This document shows, piece after piece, positions 12,040 through 24,193 of a stretch of DNA of 64,000 bases (its first letter is position 1; the number at the start of each line of letters is the position of its first letter). Source of the DNA: Vespa crabro (taxonomy: Eukaryota; Arthropoda; Insecta; Hymenoptera; Vespidae); assembly GCF_910589235.1 (NCBI RefSeq), contig NC_060955.1, forward strand, positions 23,886,672 to 23,950,671. The letters run 5' to 3'. The notes under the pieces were generated by a model. That model ran no database searches. It saw only the letters and a program-made list of their open reading frames with translations, and had not been told where the DNA came from. Both the position numbers and the translations under genes were made by a program.

Positions 12040-15000
12040 TAAATATTTACGTATAAACGTAAAGAAAAATTGGTATGAATTTCATTAGAACTAATCGGTA
12101 ATTTCGATGGCTCACATCGTGACTCATCCATCAAGTCTTAAGATGAGAATGAGAAAGTGTCTTGAAATTGTCGAAGTAAATCGCATTGCAATTGCATCTT
12201 ATTTGCATATACATGTAGGTAGAAATGACGCCTTAGTGAAACGCCTCAGCACGCAAGACGGTAAACGTAATAGGTTGCGTTATACATACTGCCTAATTAT
12301 TTTCTTGCAACTTAACGGGCAATATCGTTCTCCTCTTTTGCGATTTACCACCCACCCACCCACCCACCCACCTACCTCTTTGTAGGTATATAACGAAGGG
12401 AATCTTTCATTTTCCTATCCTCGGAATATTCATATCGAAATCTCGACCACCCTTGAATCGCGATACAACCAACAGGGCTATTTTAATGAATAATTCAACG
12501 TTATAATCCACGCGCGCGTGCGCGCGCGCGCGCGCCCACACACACACACACACAAATAAATAAATAAATAAATAAAGAAATGATAAAAAAGAAAAAAAAG
12601 ATTCTCTTCCTCGTGCTTCATATATCAAAAACTATGATTGATCTACCCGTTTGAAATATGCCTCTCTGAAAGAAATATGAAAGATATTCACGATCTAACA
12701 AAGATATTTCTGAATATTCTATTTATAACATATATCGGATATGCAGATATGTATGTAAACTTTCTTGATTCGATTGAAATCCACGTGGACGGACTCATCA
12801 TTTTGTTCTCATAGAAAATGTAACGAATAACGTCAGCGATCGATTTCAAAGCTGTTATTTCTTTACATACTCTTATTCTACCGACACGTTGACAAGGTTG
12901 CTCTTATGTTCATGAAAAGGTCTAGTACGATATCCTTGAACTTACATTGAATGAATATAAAATATGTAATGATTGTAAAATATGACCGTCACATAGAATG
13001 CTCTTCGCCGTAGTTTTCCGCCCCCCCAAAAAAAAAAAAAAAAAATAAAAAAAAAAAATAATAAAAAAGAAAGAAATCAAACGTACTATGAAATTAAAGT
13101 GAAAATAACAGAAAAAGAAAAACGAAAAACAAAAAAGAAGAACAAGAGAAAGAGTACAATGTGCAATACGATAAACAATTCATTCATTTACGCAACATTC
13201 ACTCTTTCTTTCTGGTTATCATCATACGATCTCCTTCGTTCATCCGCCCATCCATCTGTTCGTTCGTCCAATAAGATTCGACCACAACTGAACTAACTAA
13301 TTAATATTCATCACGACGCTTGAAACCTCAAGGTAAGACTTTTTTCTCACTCCAATACAGGAGTGGACGATCGCTTTTCTATATGATAAAATTTCTACCA
13401 AACTTTTTTATCAATTGTATTATTTTACATGATCTAAACGATATAAGATTAAACAAAACAAAAACAAAAAAAAAAGATAAAACTAAATTAAAAAAAAAGA
13501 AGAAGAAAACTATTTAACGATCATTAATAATCATGACAGTGAAATTAGTAAAAGTAAAATCAAAAAATAAAAGGAATCGAAGAAGTGAGTTATAAAAAAT
13601 TATTGTTACATTTCATTGAATCGTTTACAAAATAATAATTATATTTTTATGTGCAGGGCGCGAGACAAGATATATGCAGCACTATATTAAGTTAGCACGA
13701 AACCGGTCAGTCAGTATCGTACTTGGTATAAGGTGACAGTTCTTTGAAGAAAATTCTAATTGTCTATAGTCACAAATTCGATCGTAACTTCTATAAAATT
13801 ATTAAAAAATGAAGAAGATTAAATCAACGAGATTTAATATGTACAATTTTTCTATATAGTCACATCTAATCAGTTAGAAAATAAAATCGGCACGATTAGG
13901 TACGAGGCGAGTCATGAATCGATCGCGAAAACGTCTTATTAATCAACTAATCAAAATTGCTATTGTGTGCGGTTTGATCTTGATATTATTTAAATTAAAT
14001 GGCACGATTAAAAGGAATGAAACCGAGTCAGCATTAAGTTCAACAGATTTATTGGTAAGTCGATAAATAATTCTTTTCTTTTTCTTTTTTTTTCTTTTCC
14101 TTTTTTCTTCTTTGTAATAAAAAAAATCCTCATAGAGTAGAATGTTGAATTGAACATTTGAATTTTATAGGATCAAGCAGAAAAAATAAATAAAGAAAGA
14201 TTGTTAACCGTTGATAAAGTATGTAAAAAATATAAACTAGGTATTTATAAGGATTCGAGCAATGTTTTGTTTAAACATCCACCTGCGCCCCAATACAGCG
14301 TTTTCTATATCGTTAGGTTCGTAAAATAAGAAAAGAAAGAAATTTTGTAATACTCGAATATTAAAAATATATTATTTCAGAGCTCATAACATATCATATT
14401 GTCCATTATATAAAGCCAGCAGTACAACTTGGTTATATAATTTATGTTTGTTAATGAATATAACGGAAAAAGAATTAAACAATGGTAAAGAACAATTATC
14501 GACTATAGCTAGGAGAGTTATAAACGAATTAGAATATCCTGAAGCTGACGAGGTAAAATATGATATATAAATTCTAACGATTTTAATATTCTTCCGTTGA
14601 ATTATTTTCTAAACGAGGTTATACTTCTCACGTTAACAGGCATTGAGAAGTACAAAAAAATTATTAGTGATAAGGCATCCATTCGAAAGATTGTTAAGTG
14701 CATATCGAGATAAACTTGAAAACTCTGTGGCCGGTCGTGAACATGGTACTCTTCATTTTTATCAAAAATACGGAGCTATGATCGTTCGACAGTATCGTAG
14801 TGAGTAACGATCGAATAAAAATTGTATTAAGCTCGAACCGATCGTCGAACTAATCAAATAATTTCTTTTTTCTTTTCTTTCTTTTTTTCTTTTTTAAATA
14901 GATAAAAACTTCGTAAAACCTCAAGACGATCAAGTGATCGTTAGAAAGGATGTTCCATCAGCAGCAGGGATCGAACCAACGTGGCGAGAATTTGTTGAAT

Positions 15001-15622
15001 ACTTGATCAACATAGATTTAGCTAATTATAGTGACGATCATTGGATTCCTTATTATCTCTATTGTACGCCGTGTCTCGTTAAATACGATATCATCGCCAA
15101 GGTTCGTATTATTATTGCATGACGATAATGAAATTGACAAATTTTGTTGATCTTTTATTAAACAAAAAATATTGATTATTTACGTTAGGTGGAAACTTTA
15201 TCGCGAGATCAAATTTACGCGTTGAACAAATTAGGATTAGACAAAAGGATCAAACCAATTTGGAGACACGGTAGTGGTTATACGAACGCATCGAGCATAT
15301 ATTTCAAACAATTAAGTCGAAAAATGGTGGAAAGACTTTACGAAAAGTTTAGATTGGATTTTGAACTTTTTGATTATTCACCCGAAGATTATTATCGATA
15401 CGCCGTAGCTCCTAATTGAATGAAAAAAAAAAAAAAAGAAAATGAAAAGGTAAATTATATTAATCTTTGATAAATATTATCGATTGATAACTGCGAGAAT
15501 TTGATAACGAACGAAAAGAAGAAGAAAAAAGAGAAATAGAGATAGAGAGAGACTAGAAAAATGTAATATCGATTGATAATTATAGATTTGATAAAAACAA
15601 ACAAAAAAAGAAGAAGAAAGAA

Positions 15623-15663
<41 letters not shown>

Positions 15664-18532
15664 AAGAGAGAGGCAAACAAAAACAAAGTTTATGAACGTT
15701 TTTACGCAATCCTATAATTAATTGAGTTTAAATCGCGTTACGCCACGCGACGAACGAACTTTTGTCGACAAAATCGATTGACCTACTTTCTACAATAATG
15801 TATCGGAACGATCTATCCTAAACCCTAAAGGTTTTAGCCCAACTAGTGATGATACTTTAATGACTGCATAGAATAAATATTCATTATCATATAGATCTTA
15901 TTTACGTATTAGATATATTACGATATAGATCTTATTTAAACTTATTATACTACTTATATTGTTGATAAAAACATTGAAAATTCTTACCTTGTTATGGAGG
16001 TCATCCAAAACTTCATGATTAACCAATCCCAATTCTTCCCAACTTGGTTCCTGTGATTTACCCTCGTTCTTGCCGTCGCCAGCACGCGTCAAGTTTCCAT
16101 TTACCACTCCATGAATCGTTTTAGTTCTTCGTATTTCCTCAGGTTCATTATATTTACGAGAAGTGACTATATTCTCGAAATCAACTATCTTCGTTGGCGA
16201 ACGTGAATCACGTTCTCGTTTGAAAGTTTTCGAACTATGAATCTTTCGTACGACATTAGTCGATTCACGTTCGTTCGATTTTAATCCTGACGTAGTACCT
16301 ATGCCAACGTTATCCTTCATCTTTTCATCGATTTTCGAAGTAACTTCGAGCGATCGTTCATCGTCAAGATTCTCATGATTCGATTCGTTCGTAGAGATAG
16401 CCCTATTATTGATTTTCATATCGTTAACACTTTCGTCATGTTCAATAACATTAGCTTGATTGTTTATCGAAAAAAGTTCTTCGGTATTATTCGAAAAAGA
16501 TAAATTTTTGTCTTGCTCTTTGATAAATTTTATTCTCTGCGAATCTTTCGATTCGTAATTACTTTCTATCAATCTCATGGATGGAACGCTGAACGATCGA
16601 AACAATCGTTTATCTTCTTTAACGTTCTTCGAATCTTCTTTATCTTTTCGATGATCGTTTTCATTCTTAATATCATCGGGCAATTCTTCGATATTGAAAT
16701 GTTCTTCAATAGTATTAACTCGAACGGTAGATCGACTCGATTCGTCGTCGTTGTTACTTAATTTCGGTGATCCCGATCGACTCGACATTTCTATGGACTT
16801 ATCATTACGTTTATCTCTGTTATCATCATAGTGACGATCAATCGGTTCGATAACGAAAAGAGGACTGTTCGTTCGCGTAAGGATACCCTTTTTTGGACTT
16901 AGATCAGCATTATGTGTATAAACTTCTCTCTTGGGACTACTGGAAAGCGATCTGGACATTCTATTGGTATTGCGTCTAGCGAAATGAGGACTGTTGGGCT
17001 GCGATATAGATTTTCGACGTGGCCGTTCCGATGGCATCTTTGTGGCTGGAGAAACTGGAAGGGGTATCCTAGTTTTCGAGGAAGCTACGACAACCGATTC
17101 GGTATCGTCGCTATCGGGTGTCCTTAATTTAACGATTTCACCACCAAAGTGTACACGTCTAGGGGTTTTTTTTCTTCTATCGTTATGCTCGCTCGTTATT
17201 TCAGTTTCGTTTCTTACGTCGGTGCCACTTTCTTCGCCCTCCTCGTCCTCTTCGCTATTCGTAGCTTTTTCTTCGAGAATGGTCATAGTTATGGCTGTCT
17301 CTTCGTTGAACTTTATTTCCGTTTCCAAAACCACTCGAGCCGGTGGCATAGCTCCATTAACAATTTCATCATCTTCTTCGGCAATCCCTGACGTATCACT
17401 GTCGCTATCCCAAATATTTTCACGAGTAGGGTTTCCAACCTCATCATTTAATTTATTAACTTCCTTCCTGTCCAATGATATCTTCGTTTGGCTCTTCTTG
17501 CTAGGTTTCACGTTGTAAACCTTGCAGAGAACTTCCAAATGTTTTTTCAGTTCACCGTCGCAACCAGAAATGATGTCGTCAAATTCTCCGACGCCTATAA
17601 TCTCGCGAATCTTCATCAATGACTTTAGAATGGCTTCCTGATAGGCGACCTGTGTCAAACGAGAGGCCAAAGAAAATGTGACGTATTTGACTATATCCTT
17701 GCTAGGACGAGAACCGCTCGACGATGGGAATAGCAAGGATGGCGCGCTGAGGATCACTCCTGTGATCAGATTCGTTTGAAATACATCCTGAACGTCTCGT
17801 CGATTAAAACCATCCCGAAATATCTAAACAAGTACGAACGATCAGAATCGATCAATTGATTCAATTTCTTTCATTGAACGTTCCAATCATCTCCCTCTTA
17901 CATTTTTCACGATCCTTTCTCTGTCGAGACTATGTACGAGGTATACTCTTAAAGCGTCCAAGGCACCTTTACGAACGGCCGGCGCTGCATGACCTAAATT
18001 ATTTAACAATTCTGGTACCACCGGTTGCATTACCTCGTCGACGATTTCGCTTGACAGAGTCGGCATCACGTCCATAAGAACGCGAAGAGCGTGCTGCCGT
18101 ACTTCCCATTCTGGATCTCGCAATCTTTCCGATATCTCGACGAATATCAATCGTGTATCGATTTCCGAGGGAAATCTTCTCGTACGAACCTATTCGATCA
18201 TCCTATTTATTTTTCTAACGACCGACCGATTTCATTTAATAAGAAAATTAATTAATTGAACGCAAACGTATCTGATACGAACCACGTGTTCCCAAAGAGG
18301 TGTTAGTTGTATCGGCGTACCGCTCGGTGGTAATGGAGTCATTTTTCGACGTGGCTGATGATGCTGACTTCGTTCCTCGACGAAAGAATCGTGAGAAAAC
18401 AATGTATCTCTTGTAGGAATAGGTGAGGTTTCCTGGGGCCGCAGGCCCTCCGAGCTCGTCGATCCTGTCATAGATGTCGAGCCGAAGGAGCACACGAACT
18501 CGGATACTTACGTCTCGTCTCGTTGAAACCAT
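1371..18532 (-). CDS. TOGARAM1: TOG-array microtubule regulator, TOGARAM1/crescerin-like
   Basis: TOGARAM/crescerin proteins bind tubulin and control ciliary microtubules. Exons: 18512-18532, 17902-18189, 15988-17823, 11235-11399, 10876-11061, 10603-10779, 10373-10538, 9978-10086, 9750-9873, 8829-8901, 8365-8746, 7917-8273, 7668-7818, 7353-7564, 4540-4658, 3771-4015, 3186-3653, 2730-3086, 2439-2617, 2167-2362, 1855-2003, 1611-1769, 1371-1491. All phases agree; total 6,240 nt, about 2,079 residues. TOG1 is near residues 10-180 (RLRDPEWEVRQHALRVLMDV). A 500-residue disordered linker rich in Ser/Thr-Pro follows, then TOG2 near 716-905 (DRRRRVRQAALDALAVLAQ). A long second linker leads to TOG3 near 1865-2079 (LENEDWEVTIKGLKSL). 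The frame stops right after TOG3, so the vertebrate TOG4 is missing. The first exon has a perfect GTAAGT donor. An alternative runs 18283-18471 with ATG at 18471, using a weak donor but also phase 0. The last intron has a GC donor. The exon starting at 4015 is the least certain join. Confidence 0.87.
1492..1610 (-). other. GC-AG intron in the TOGARAM-like gene
   Basis: On the minus strand the upstream exon ends ...GACGCAAG and the intron starts gcaagtg; the acceptor is tatttatag. Only this GC donor keeps the frame from LLMDGNLDA into NNAKKIFRRL. AG|GCAAGT is the usual form of a rare GC-AG intron. Confidence 0.8.
4791..5041 (-). CDS. Probable alternative first coding exon of the TOGARAM-like gene (Cys-rich start)
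   Basis: ATG at 5041 opens a frame of 83 codons plus 2 nt ending at ACAAT|gtaggt. This is the same phase 2 as the exon ending at 7353, so it can join the exon at 4658. An in-frame TGA sits two codons before the ATG, and no AG acceptor is visible between it and the ATG, so the exon looks like a transcript start rather than an internal exon. It carries a cysteine cluster, RCCPCVFRCRR, of the type often S-palmitoylated. The resulting short isoform would be about 747 residues with the second linker and TOG3 only. This is inferred from splice phase; no transcript evidence is available here. Confidence 0.5.
6592..6655. repeat. (TA)n microsatellite
   Basis: Uninterrupted alternating TA of about 60 bp in the TOGARAM intron. 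Confidence 0.9.
7288..7331. repeat. (TA)n microsatellite
   Basis: TA run just downstream (intron side) of the TOGARAM exon ending at 7353. Confidence 0.9.
9910..9953. repeat. (TA)n microsatellite
   Basis: TA run in the short intron between TOGARAM exons 9750-9873 and 9978-10086. Confidence 0.9.
11400..13913. other. Host intron upstream of the nested sulfotransferase
   Basis: Part of the 4.6-kb TOGARAM intron. It contains a TA tract (11997-12035), a composite CG/CA/AAATA repeat (12511-12576), and poly-A rich stretches near 13020-13080 and 13440-13510. The sulfotransferase promoter and any 5' untranslated exon should lie here, but I cannot place a start site. No coding frame is supported. Confidence 0.4.
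12511..12576. repeat. Composite CG/CA/AAAT repeat
   Basis: A cgcgcgtg run passes into (CA)n and then (AAAT)n. The CG part could form Z-DNA; it stands out in an AT-rich intron. Confidence 0.85.
13914..15419 (+). CDS. Golgi carbohydrate sulfotransferase (HNK-1/CHST11-14 family), nested
   Basis: Transfers sulfate from PAPS to a Golgi glycan, probably a GalNAc- or galactose-type acceptor as in the CHST8-14 group. Exons: 13914-14054, 14171-14316, 14381-14552, 14640-14799, 14902-15101, 15189-15419; 1,050 nt, 349 residues, typical for the family. It is a type II membrane protein with one segment at residues about 12-28 (LIKIAIVCGLILILFKL). The 5'-PAPS-binding motif is YCPLYKASSTTWLYNL; the 3'-phosphate site is VIRHPFERLLSAYRDKL. 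The C-terminal DDHWIPYYLYCTPC stretch matches the usual family segment. The whole gene lies on the opposite strand inside one TOGARAM intron, so host and guest transcripts overlap antisense. Exact acceptor specificity cannot be read from the sequence. Confidence 0.9.
15622..15670. repeat. (GA)n microsatellite
   Basis: Purine-only GA run in the 3' flank of the nested sulfotransferase. Confidence 0.85.
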
Positions 18533-18549
18533 CGGCTCTTCATCCTATT

Positions 18550-18552
<3 letters not shown>

Positions 18553-18610
<58 letters not shown>

Positions 18611-18614
18611 TTAA
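18553..18614. repeat. (CT)n microsatellite
   Basis: CT run starting about 20 bp upstream of the TOGARAM start codon, on the minus strand a GA-rich leader. Confidence 0.9.
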
Positions 18615-19180
18615 AAGTCTTTTAACAAGTTCCTATCCTGTGGATACATATTATTTATTTGTGACATGTCTTATTAACAATATATTTCGTTTTTTTTTTT
18701 TCATATAGCTTATCTTTCGTTTTCCATATAGCTTTTAAAGCTTATCTACGGGCCACATTTCGCATAATCGAATGATCGCATTCTAACAACAAGATTTATT
18801 ATAACGATGCTATAATTTTCTTGACTCTTAGTTCATCATGATGTTTCCTATTTGCTATCGCCGTACATTTCTTATTTTTCAAATGACACGACATATTTCA
18901 TTCATGTGTTAAGAAAATATAAATGACAAAAGGTGACTTACCTTATTACCCTCGATATGAACACATTTATCGAACGATTCTTACGATATTTTAATTTCAC
19001 GTGTGCGAGCGTGATAGTATATGTTTGTGGTGTTCATATTTGTAGGAGATAAGAAGAAATAGAGTTGATTAGAATTTATTCTCCAACCTTTATTCGCGTT
19101 ATACTAATTTATATTCAAAAGCAACAGGGAGATGTCCGGATTAGGATCGGATCATTATTAGTTATTACGAACTTATCAGC

Positions 19181-19183
<3 letters not shown>

Positions 19184-19235
<52 letters not shown>
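19184..19235. repeat. (CT)n microsatellite
   Basis: Second CT run in the TOGARAM upstream region. Confidence 0.9.
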
Positions 19236-19240
<5 letters not shown>

Positions 19241-19444
19241 TCGAGCGGTACTTTTAAAAAACGGCCAAGCAGGCACCAAACAGGGAAACTTGCCAAGTTT
19301 ATCGTCAAATCTCACGACACGAACTTCGTATAAAAGTAGTACACACGAAATGCGATTGCATAACCAAAAGAAATTCTGCTCGTATATCAGAGGGATCGCT
19401 TGTTGTAAGTAAACTTAAGCTTTTTCTTTTTTCGAAACGTTTCC

Positions 19445-19478
<34 letters not shown>

Positions 19479-21092
19479 AGAAAAAAAAGAAGACGAAGAA
19501 GAAAGAAAAAAAGAAAATATAATAAATTGGTCTATTTTTTAAAAAGTTTCTACAAATTTAATATATTAGCTCAGTGAAATAGTCGAATGATCGGCGATGA
19601 AAGATTTTTTTTAATAAAAATAATTTTTTCAAAGAACATATTTATAAATTCTTTTGCATCCACCTACCGTATTGGTAATTCCGTTTCGTCCTCCGTGTAA
19701 TGTTTCACCGATAATCATGATTTTCATAAAGAAAGAAACAACGAGAATTAATAGAAAAAGACTAGAAATAAAAAAAAAAAAAAGAAAAAAAAAGAACGAA
19801 ATAAGATATGATAGTTATGAAAGGAGGCACGCGTATATAGACGAAACGGAAGTTGATACGAAACGGTAACCTCACTTGACCACGACCGGCATGTGACTAT
19901 TGCCCCTGTTCTTCGCGAGCATGGTGGTTCAAAGGTAATATCGACCATTTCATCCCCACTTTGATAGCAGTTTCTAACTCTTGAACTCTTACGACTCGAC
20001 GATAGAACGGCTTCGACCACCCTTCTTCTTCTTTTTTTTCTTTTTCATATATATATATAATATACTTGCATGCATATATATCATTATGATTATCGTTATT
20101 ATATATATATATATTTTAACGTAAGCTTTATCGTTCCACCAATAGGAACGCTTGAAGATTTCTCTTTCTTTTTTTTTTTTTACGGGTCATTTGAAAAGAA
20201 AAAAAAAAAAATTAATTCCTTTCTTTTACTTTGCAAGAAAACGATCGTAGATCCGTAAAATTTTTTATTACATCATTCATATTTGCTATATGAAAAAAAA
20301 TCGATGCGTGTCTATCTCTTTCCTTTTTTTTTTTTGTTCTTTTTTTCTTTTTTGTATGCATTTCGAGCCGTAGCTCCTCGAAGGTCAGATAACAATATAT
20401 CGCTTTATACCTTCATTATCGATGTTCAATATTTATCTTCCCTTTAGCGTAGCCTGCGATTGATCATTTCATTATTCAAACGCAATCACGAGATTTTCTC
20501 TTTAATAATTTCCCTCATTATTCACGTATACGTTCTATATACGTATAAACACGATCGAACTATTCGAACGTTGAAAATCGTTCTCTCTTTAATTACGAAT
20601 CATGACACAATAACGAACTCTTTATTCTTTTTGTTTTTTTTTTTTTGTTTTTATTATTATTATTATTATTATTTAATTGTTTCATTATTAATCAATCGAC
20701 GACGTTTCACGCTCGTACCAATGAATTTTTGATATAAGTTATAATTCCAATTATATTTTGATAAAATCAAATACATATTTGTTAACCTCAAAATAGATAA
20801 TAATAATGCATATAGATAAATTAAAATACTTGATACACATTTATTTCAACTAATATCGTAATTTTTAATGGCTTTACAATATTTGTGTTTATTTTGTTCG
20901 CATTTGTTCATATTGTTCATATTCGGTGTTATAACGTTATCGCTCTATCATTACATAACATATATTATACATATAAATCGACAGTGAAAATTAAGTAATT
21001 AAATAATTAATCAGATACGCACGTATTCATAATTTGTACGACATATGTTTTTATACTTTTGTTCGTAGATATCCTATGTTGACACTTAATAC

Positions 21093-21139
<47 letters not shown>

Positions 21140-21391
21140 AATTTCTAAAAATAAAACTTAACAATTACTATAAAAAATACATAAATATCATATTCATATA
21201 TTCTTAATTAATTTTTGATTATTGTTCGATAAAACAAAATAAACGTATTTTATTATAAATAAGACAAACATGTAGCTTATTTATACTGAGCCAAAGTTAA
21301 TATATTATTTTCTAATATTATGATAATATTATGTATTTTTATCTGTATTGCTGTAAGAATCAATTCATAATCACCATTATATTTTTACCTA

Positions 21392-23030
21392 TTATATAAT
21401 TCTTTCAATCAACGATTTTTTAGATTCTATTTCTGCTGATTTTTCATTATGAACCGGATTTTGAGAATATAAAATTACAGCATTACTAACCATGGCAATA
21501 GATATTACTGTATTTATAAGAATAGGTATATCAAATATAATCCAACATAAGACGGCTGTAAATACTAATTCTAATGCGCTAGCAAATGTCTTTAATATAG
21601 AATTTAAGTTTTTTAAGAAAAAGCTTGTTATAATGCCAATAGCCGTATTATTTAGCATAATTATTATTACTTTGGGTTGCATAAAAATACTAGATCCAAT
21701 ATTATTAAATATATTGGTAACATTGGTTTGACATGTAAATAATATTAAAAATACTATAACATTACATAAAATACTATCTATGTACATGAATACATTTTGT
21801 ACAAAAATATTTATATTCGCTCCTTGTTTAAGCAAATATTCATTATAAACGCCAGCTAAGCATGAACAAAAAGTCTGTAAGGTAAAAATATTTATACTTA
21901 TAACTCATTTGCAAACAAATAAAAAAAAAAGTGCTATATCAGACTAACCTGAATAAAGATGAGATAAATATTTTTATTTAGTACAAATTTTGTACTAACA
22001 TCTTCATCCATACTAATATTTACATGTTTTATCATACAACCAAGCGTCAATAATAACAAAGACAACCACTGCTTTACAGATAATTTTTTTTTAAAGATGA
22101 GCTGAGAAGTAAATAAATATTATAAAATGACTGAAATAGAAAAATATTTATTGATACATACCTGAAAAATAATTCCTGTCATAACAACCCGAAATTGCAA
22201 TAGAACATAATAAGTTGTTGGATCAAATACAGCCAAATTGATAAATGCCAAATTATTGTACAGGCAGTATAAAAATGAAGGTATTAAGTACAATAGAAGC
22301 ACTAAAAATGTAGAATTATCAATTAAAAGAATTTTTTTTTAATATTTCTAAATTGTTTACATGGAAACTTTCAATATTATTTGACTAAATCTGATTTATT
22401 TATCAAACATTACATACCCCTTTTATGTATTACTATCTCTTGGAAAAGAGATAATATTTTGTTACTAAAAATAAAGACAAAAGTCAATGTTTTCAAATAA
22501 TATATTGAATCAATAAAATCAAAGATTTGCTTTTCATTGTACTTACTCTTTCCAATACAAAATAGCCGATACAATTAATTTTAAAACTTCTGTTAACAAT
22601 ACCACTGCTACAATATTATATTCGTATTGACCATTTGTTTGAGACCATGTTACAATAATTCCTATAATATATATATATCAAGATAAATGATATAAGAAGC
22701 ACTTTGATTTTGGTTATCGAAAAGTACATAAAGATATATATAGATTATAAAATTATGAAATTATGATATTACAAAATTTAATGTACTAATAATTACAATT
22801 ATAGTATATTAGTACATTAATAAATATACTAATACAAGGAACGAGTATTTTGCGTTATATGATTTTGCAAAATATCTATTATTATTTTACTGAAGAGATG
22901 TCGAGTATAGCAACACAAATAAAAATCTAACCTTAAATTTACCTTGATTGATAAAAAGTGCCATGTAAGAAAGAAAAATGACAAGACTCCATCTTCCGGG
23001 AAACAATTCCCCCCAATTTGTAGATATCAT
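21392..23030 (-). CDS. Nucleotide-sugar transporter, SLC35A family (senju-like)
   Basis: Golgi multi-pass antiporter that exchanges a UDP-sugar for UMP. Exons: 22943-23030, 22547-22661, 22418-22464, 22162-22301, 21949-22101, 21392-21874; 1,026 nt in frame, 341 residues, normal for the family. About ten hydrophobic helices alternate with short loops. Recognisable family segments are the start MISTNWGELFPGRWS, VVLLTEVLKLIVSAILY in the second helix region, DPTTYYVLLQFRVVMTGIIF and SIFMQPKVIIIMLNNTAIGI. The N-terminus resembles the insect UDP-galactose transporter senju as I remember it. Substrate is inferred, since SLC35A4/A5 members look similar. The 47-nt exon 3 is unusually small but keeps phase. 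Confidence 0.82.
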
Positions 23031-24151
23031 TTTATAATTACTCTCTTTTATGGCATTATTTTAAATATAAAATATTAGAGTCATGTTGAAATCACAAGCG
23101 GACATTAAAGGGTCGCCTTAACTATCCATTCGCTCCCTACTCTTTTCTTTCATATCAAAAAGTAATCTTAATATTCTTTATCAGTATATTTGTAACATAT
23201 ATATATATAATTTCTTTTTCTTTTTTTTTTTGAAATTTGAGATAACAAAGTAATAATTCTTCTGATAAATACGATATGACAATCCATTCGTTATTTTGTA
23301 TTTCCTTTTGTTTTTTTTTTTTTCCTTTTTATATGAAAATGAGGTGAAAAAATAGATAAATATACGATATTTATATTTGTTAATAAACAAATATAATTAA
23401 AAATAAGTTGCTCACTTATAATTATTTATTATACATCGTCTATAATACATATACTCTTATTTACATTTCCAAAATGATATAATGAATTTTCTTATATAAT
23501 GTTTCATCTATCATTAAATAATCATTCTATCAATACGTGTGATGTTTACATAATCTTTTTTACTTACTTAGATATATCAAGATATTCTTTTTTGGAAGCT
23601 CAAACACGAAATTTACGTATTGTACAAATAAGATATAGCATACTATAAACAAATTTTACATGTTAGTATTTTCTGCTACCAAAAATCATAATATGTTTAG
23701 ATTAATACAAACCAATGCATTTAAAGCAGTCTTTTTCTATTAAAAGTGCTCAGCATTTAATTAATAAATAAACAAATAAATATATTAATATAAGACTGTA
23801 GTTAACAGTATTTACTAATCTGATTATAAAAGTAATAAATGTATTCTTTTCTGTGTGAGACCATAGAAAATTATTAATTATAAATATTTTATCAAGATGA
23901 TGATTTTATCAATATTCTTAATTAGATTTTAAGAAATATTTTGCCTTACTTTGAAATATTTGTGTGTGTGTGTATATATGTATATTGAAGAAAAAATGAA
24001 TAATTTTCCTAATAGCAAATATTTTAGACATGTCTTATTTATCATAAAAATGGTAATTGTATACGAATAAAGGCAATACAAAGTTAGTACTACTTTCTTT
24101 GAATTTGTTTAGAAGATTCATCTGTATATTGTATAATTCATATAATGTTGA

Positions 24152-24193
<42 letters not shown>

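Larger units (their letters stand above)
18533..21391. other. Intergenic: TOGARAM 5' region and transporter 3' region
   Basis: Holds the presumed promoter of the minus-strand TOGARAM gene and the 3' side of the minus-strand transporter. CT tracts occur at 18553-18614 and 19184-19235, poly-A at 19450-19500, and a TA tract at 21098-21137. A minus-strand open stretch near 19880-20020 ends in a fair GT donor and could be an untranslated exon, but its phase fits no downstream exon. No further gene is supported. Confidence 0.45.

Noticed and set aside
16513..17518. Several plus-strand frames of 70-170 codons
   Set aside because: They are antisense shadows of the long TOGARAM linker exon, which reads correctly on the minus strand.
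19748..20020. Minus-strand 90-codon frame with a fair donor
   Set aside because: It could be an untranslated exon, but its phase does not fit the next TOGARAM exon and the 3' part is a poly-T/Phe run.
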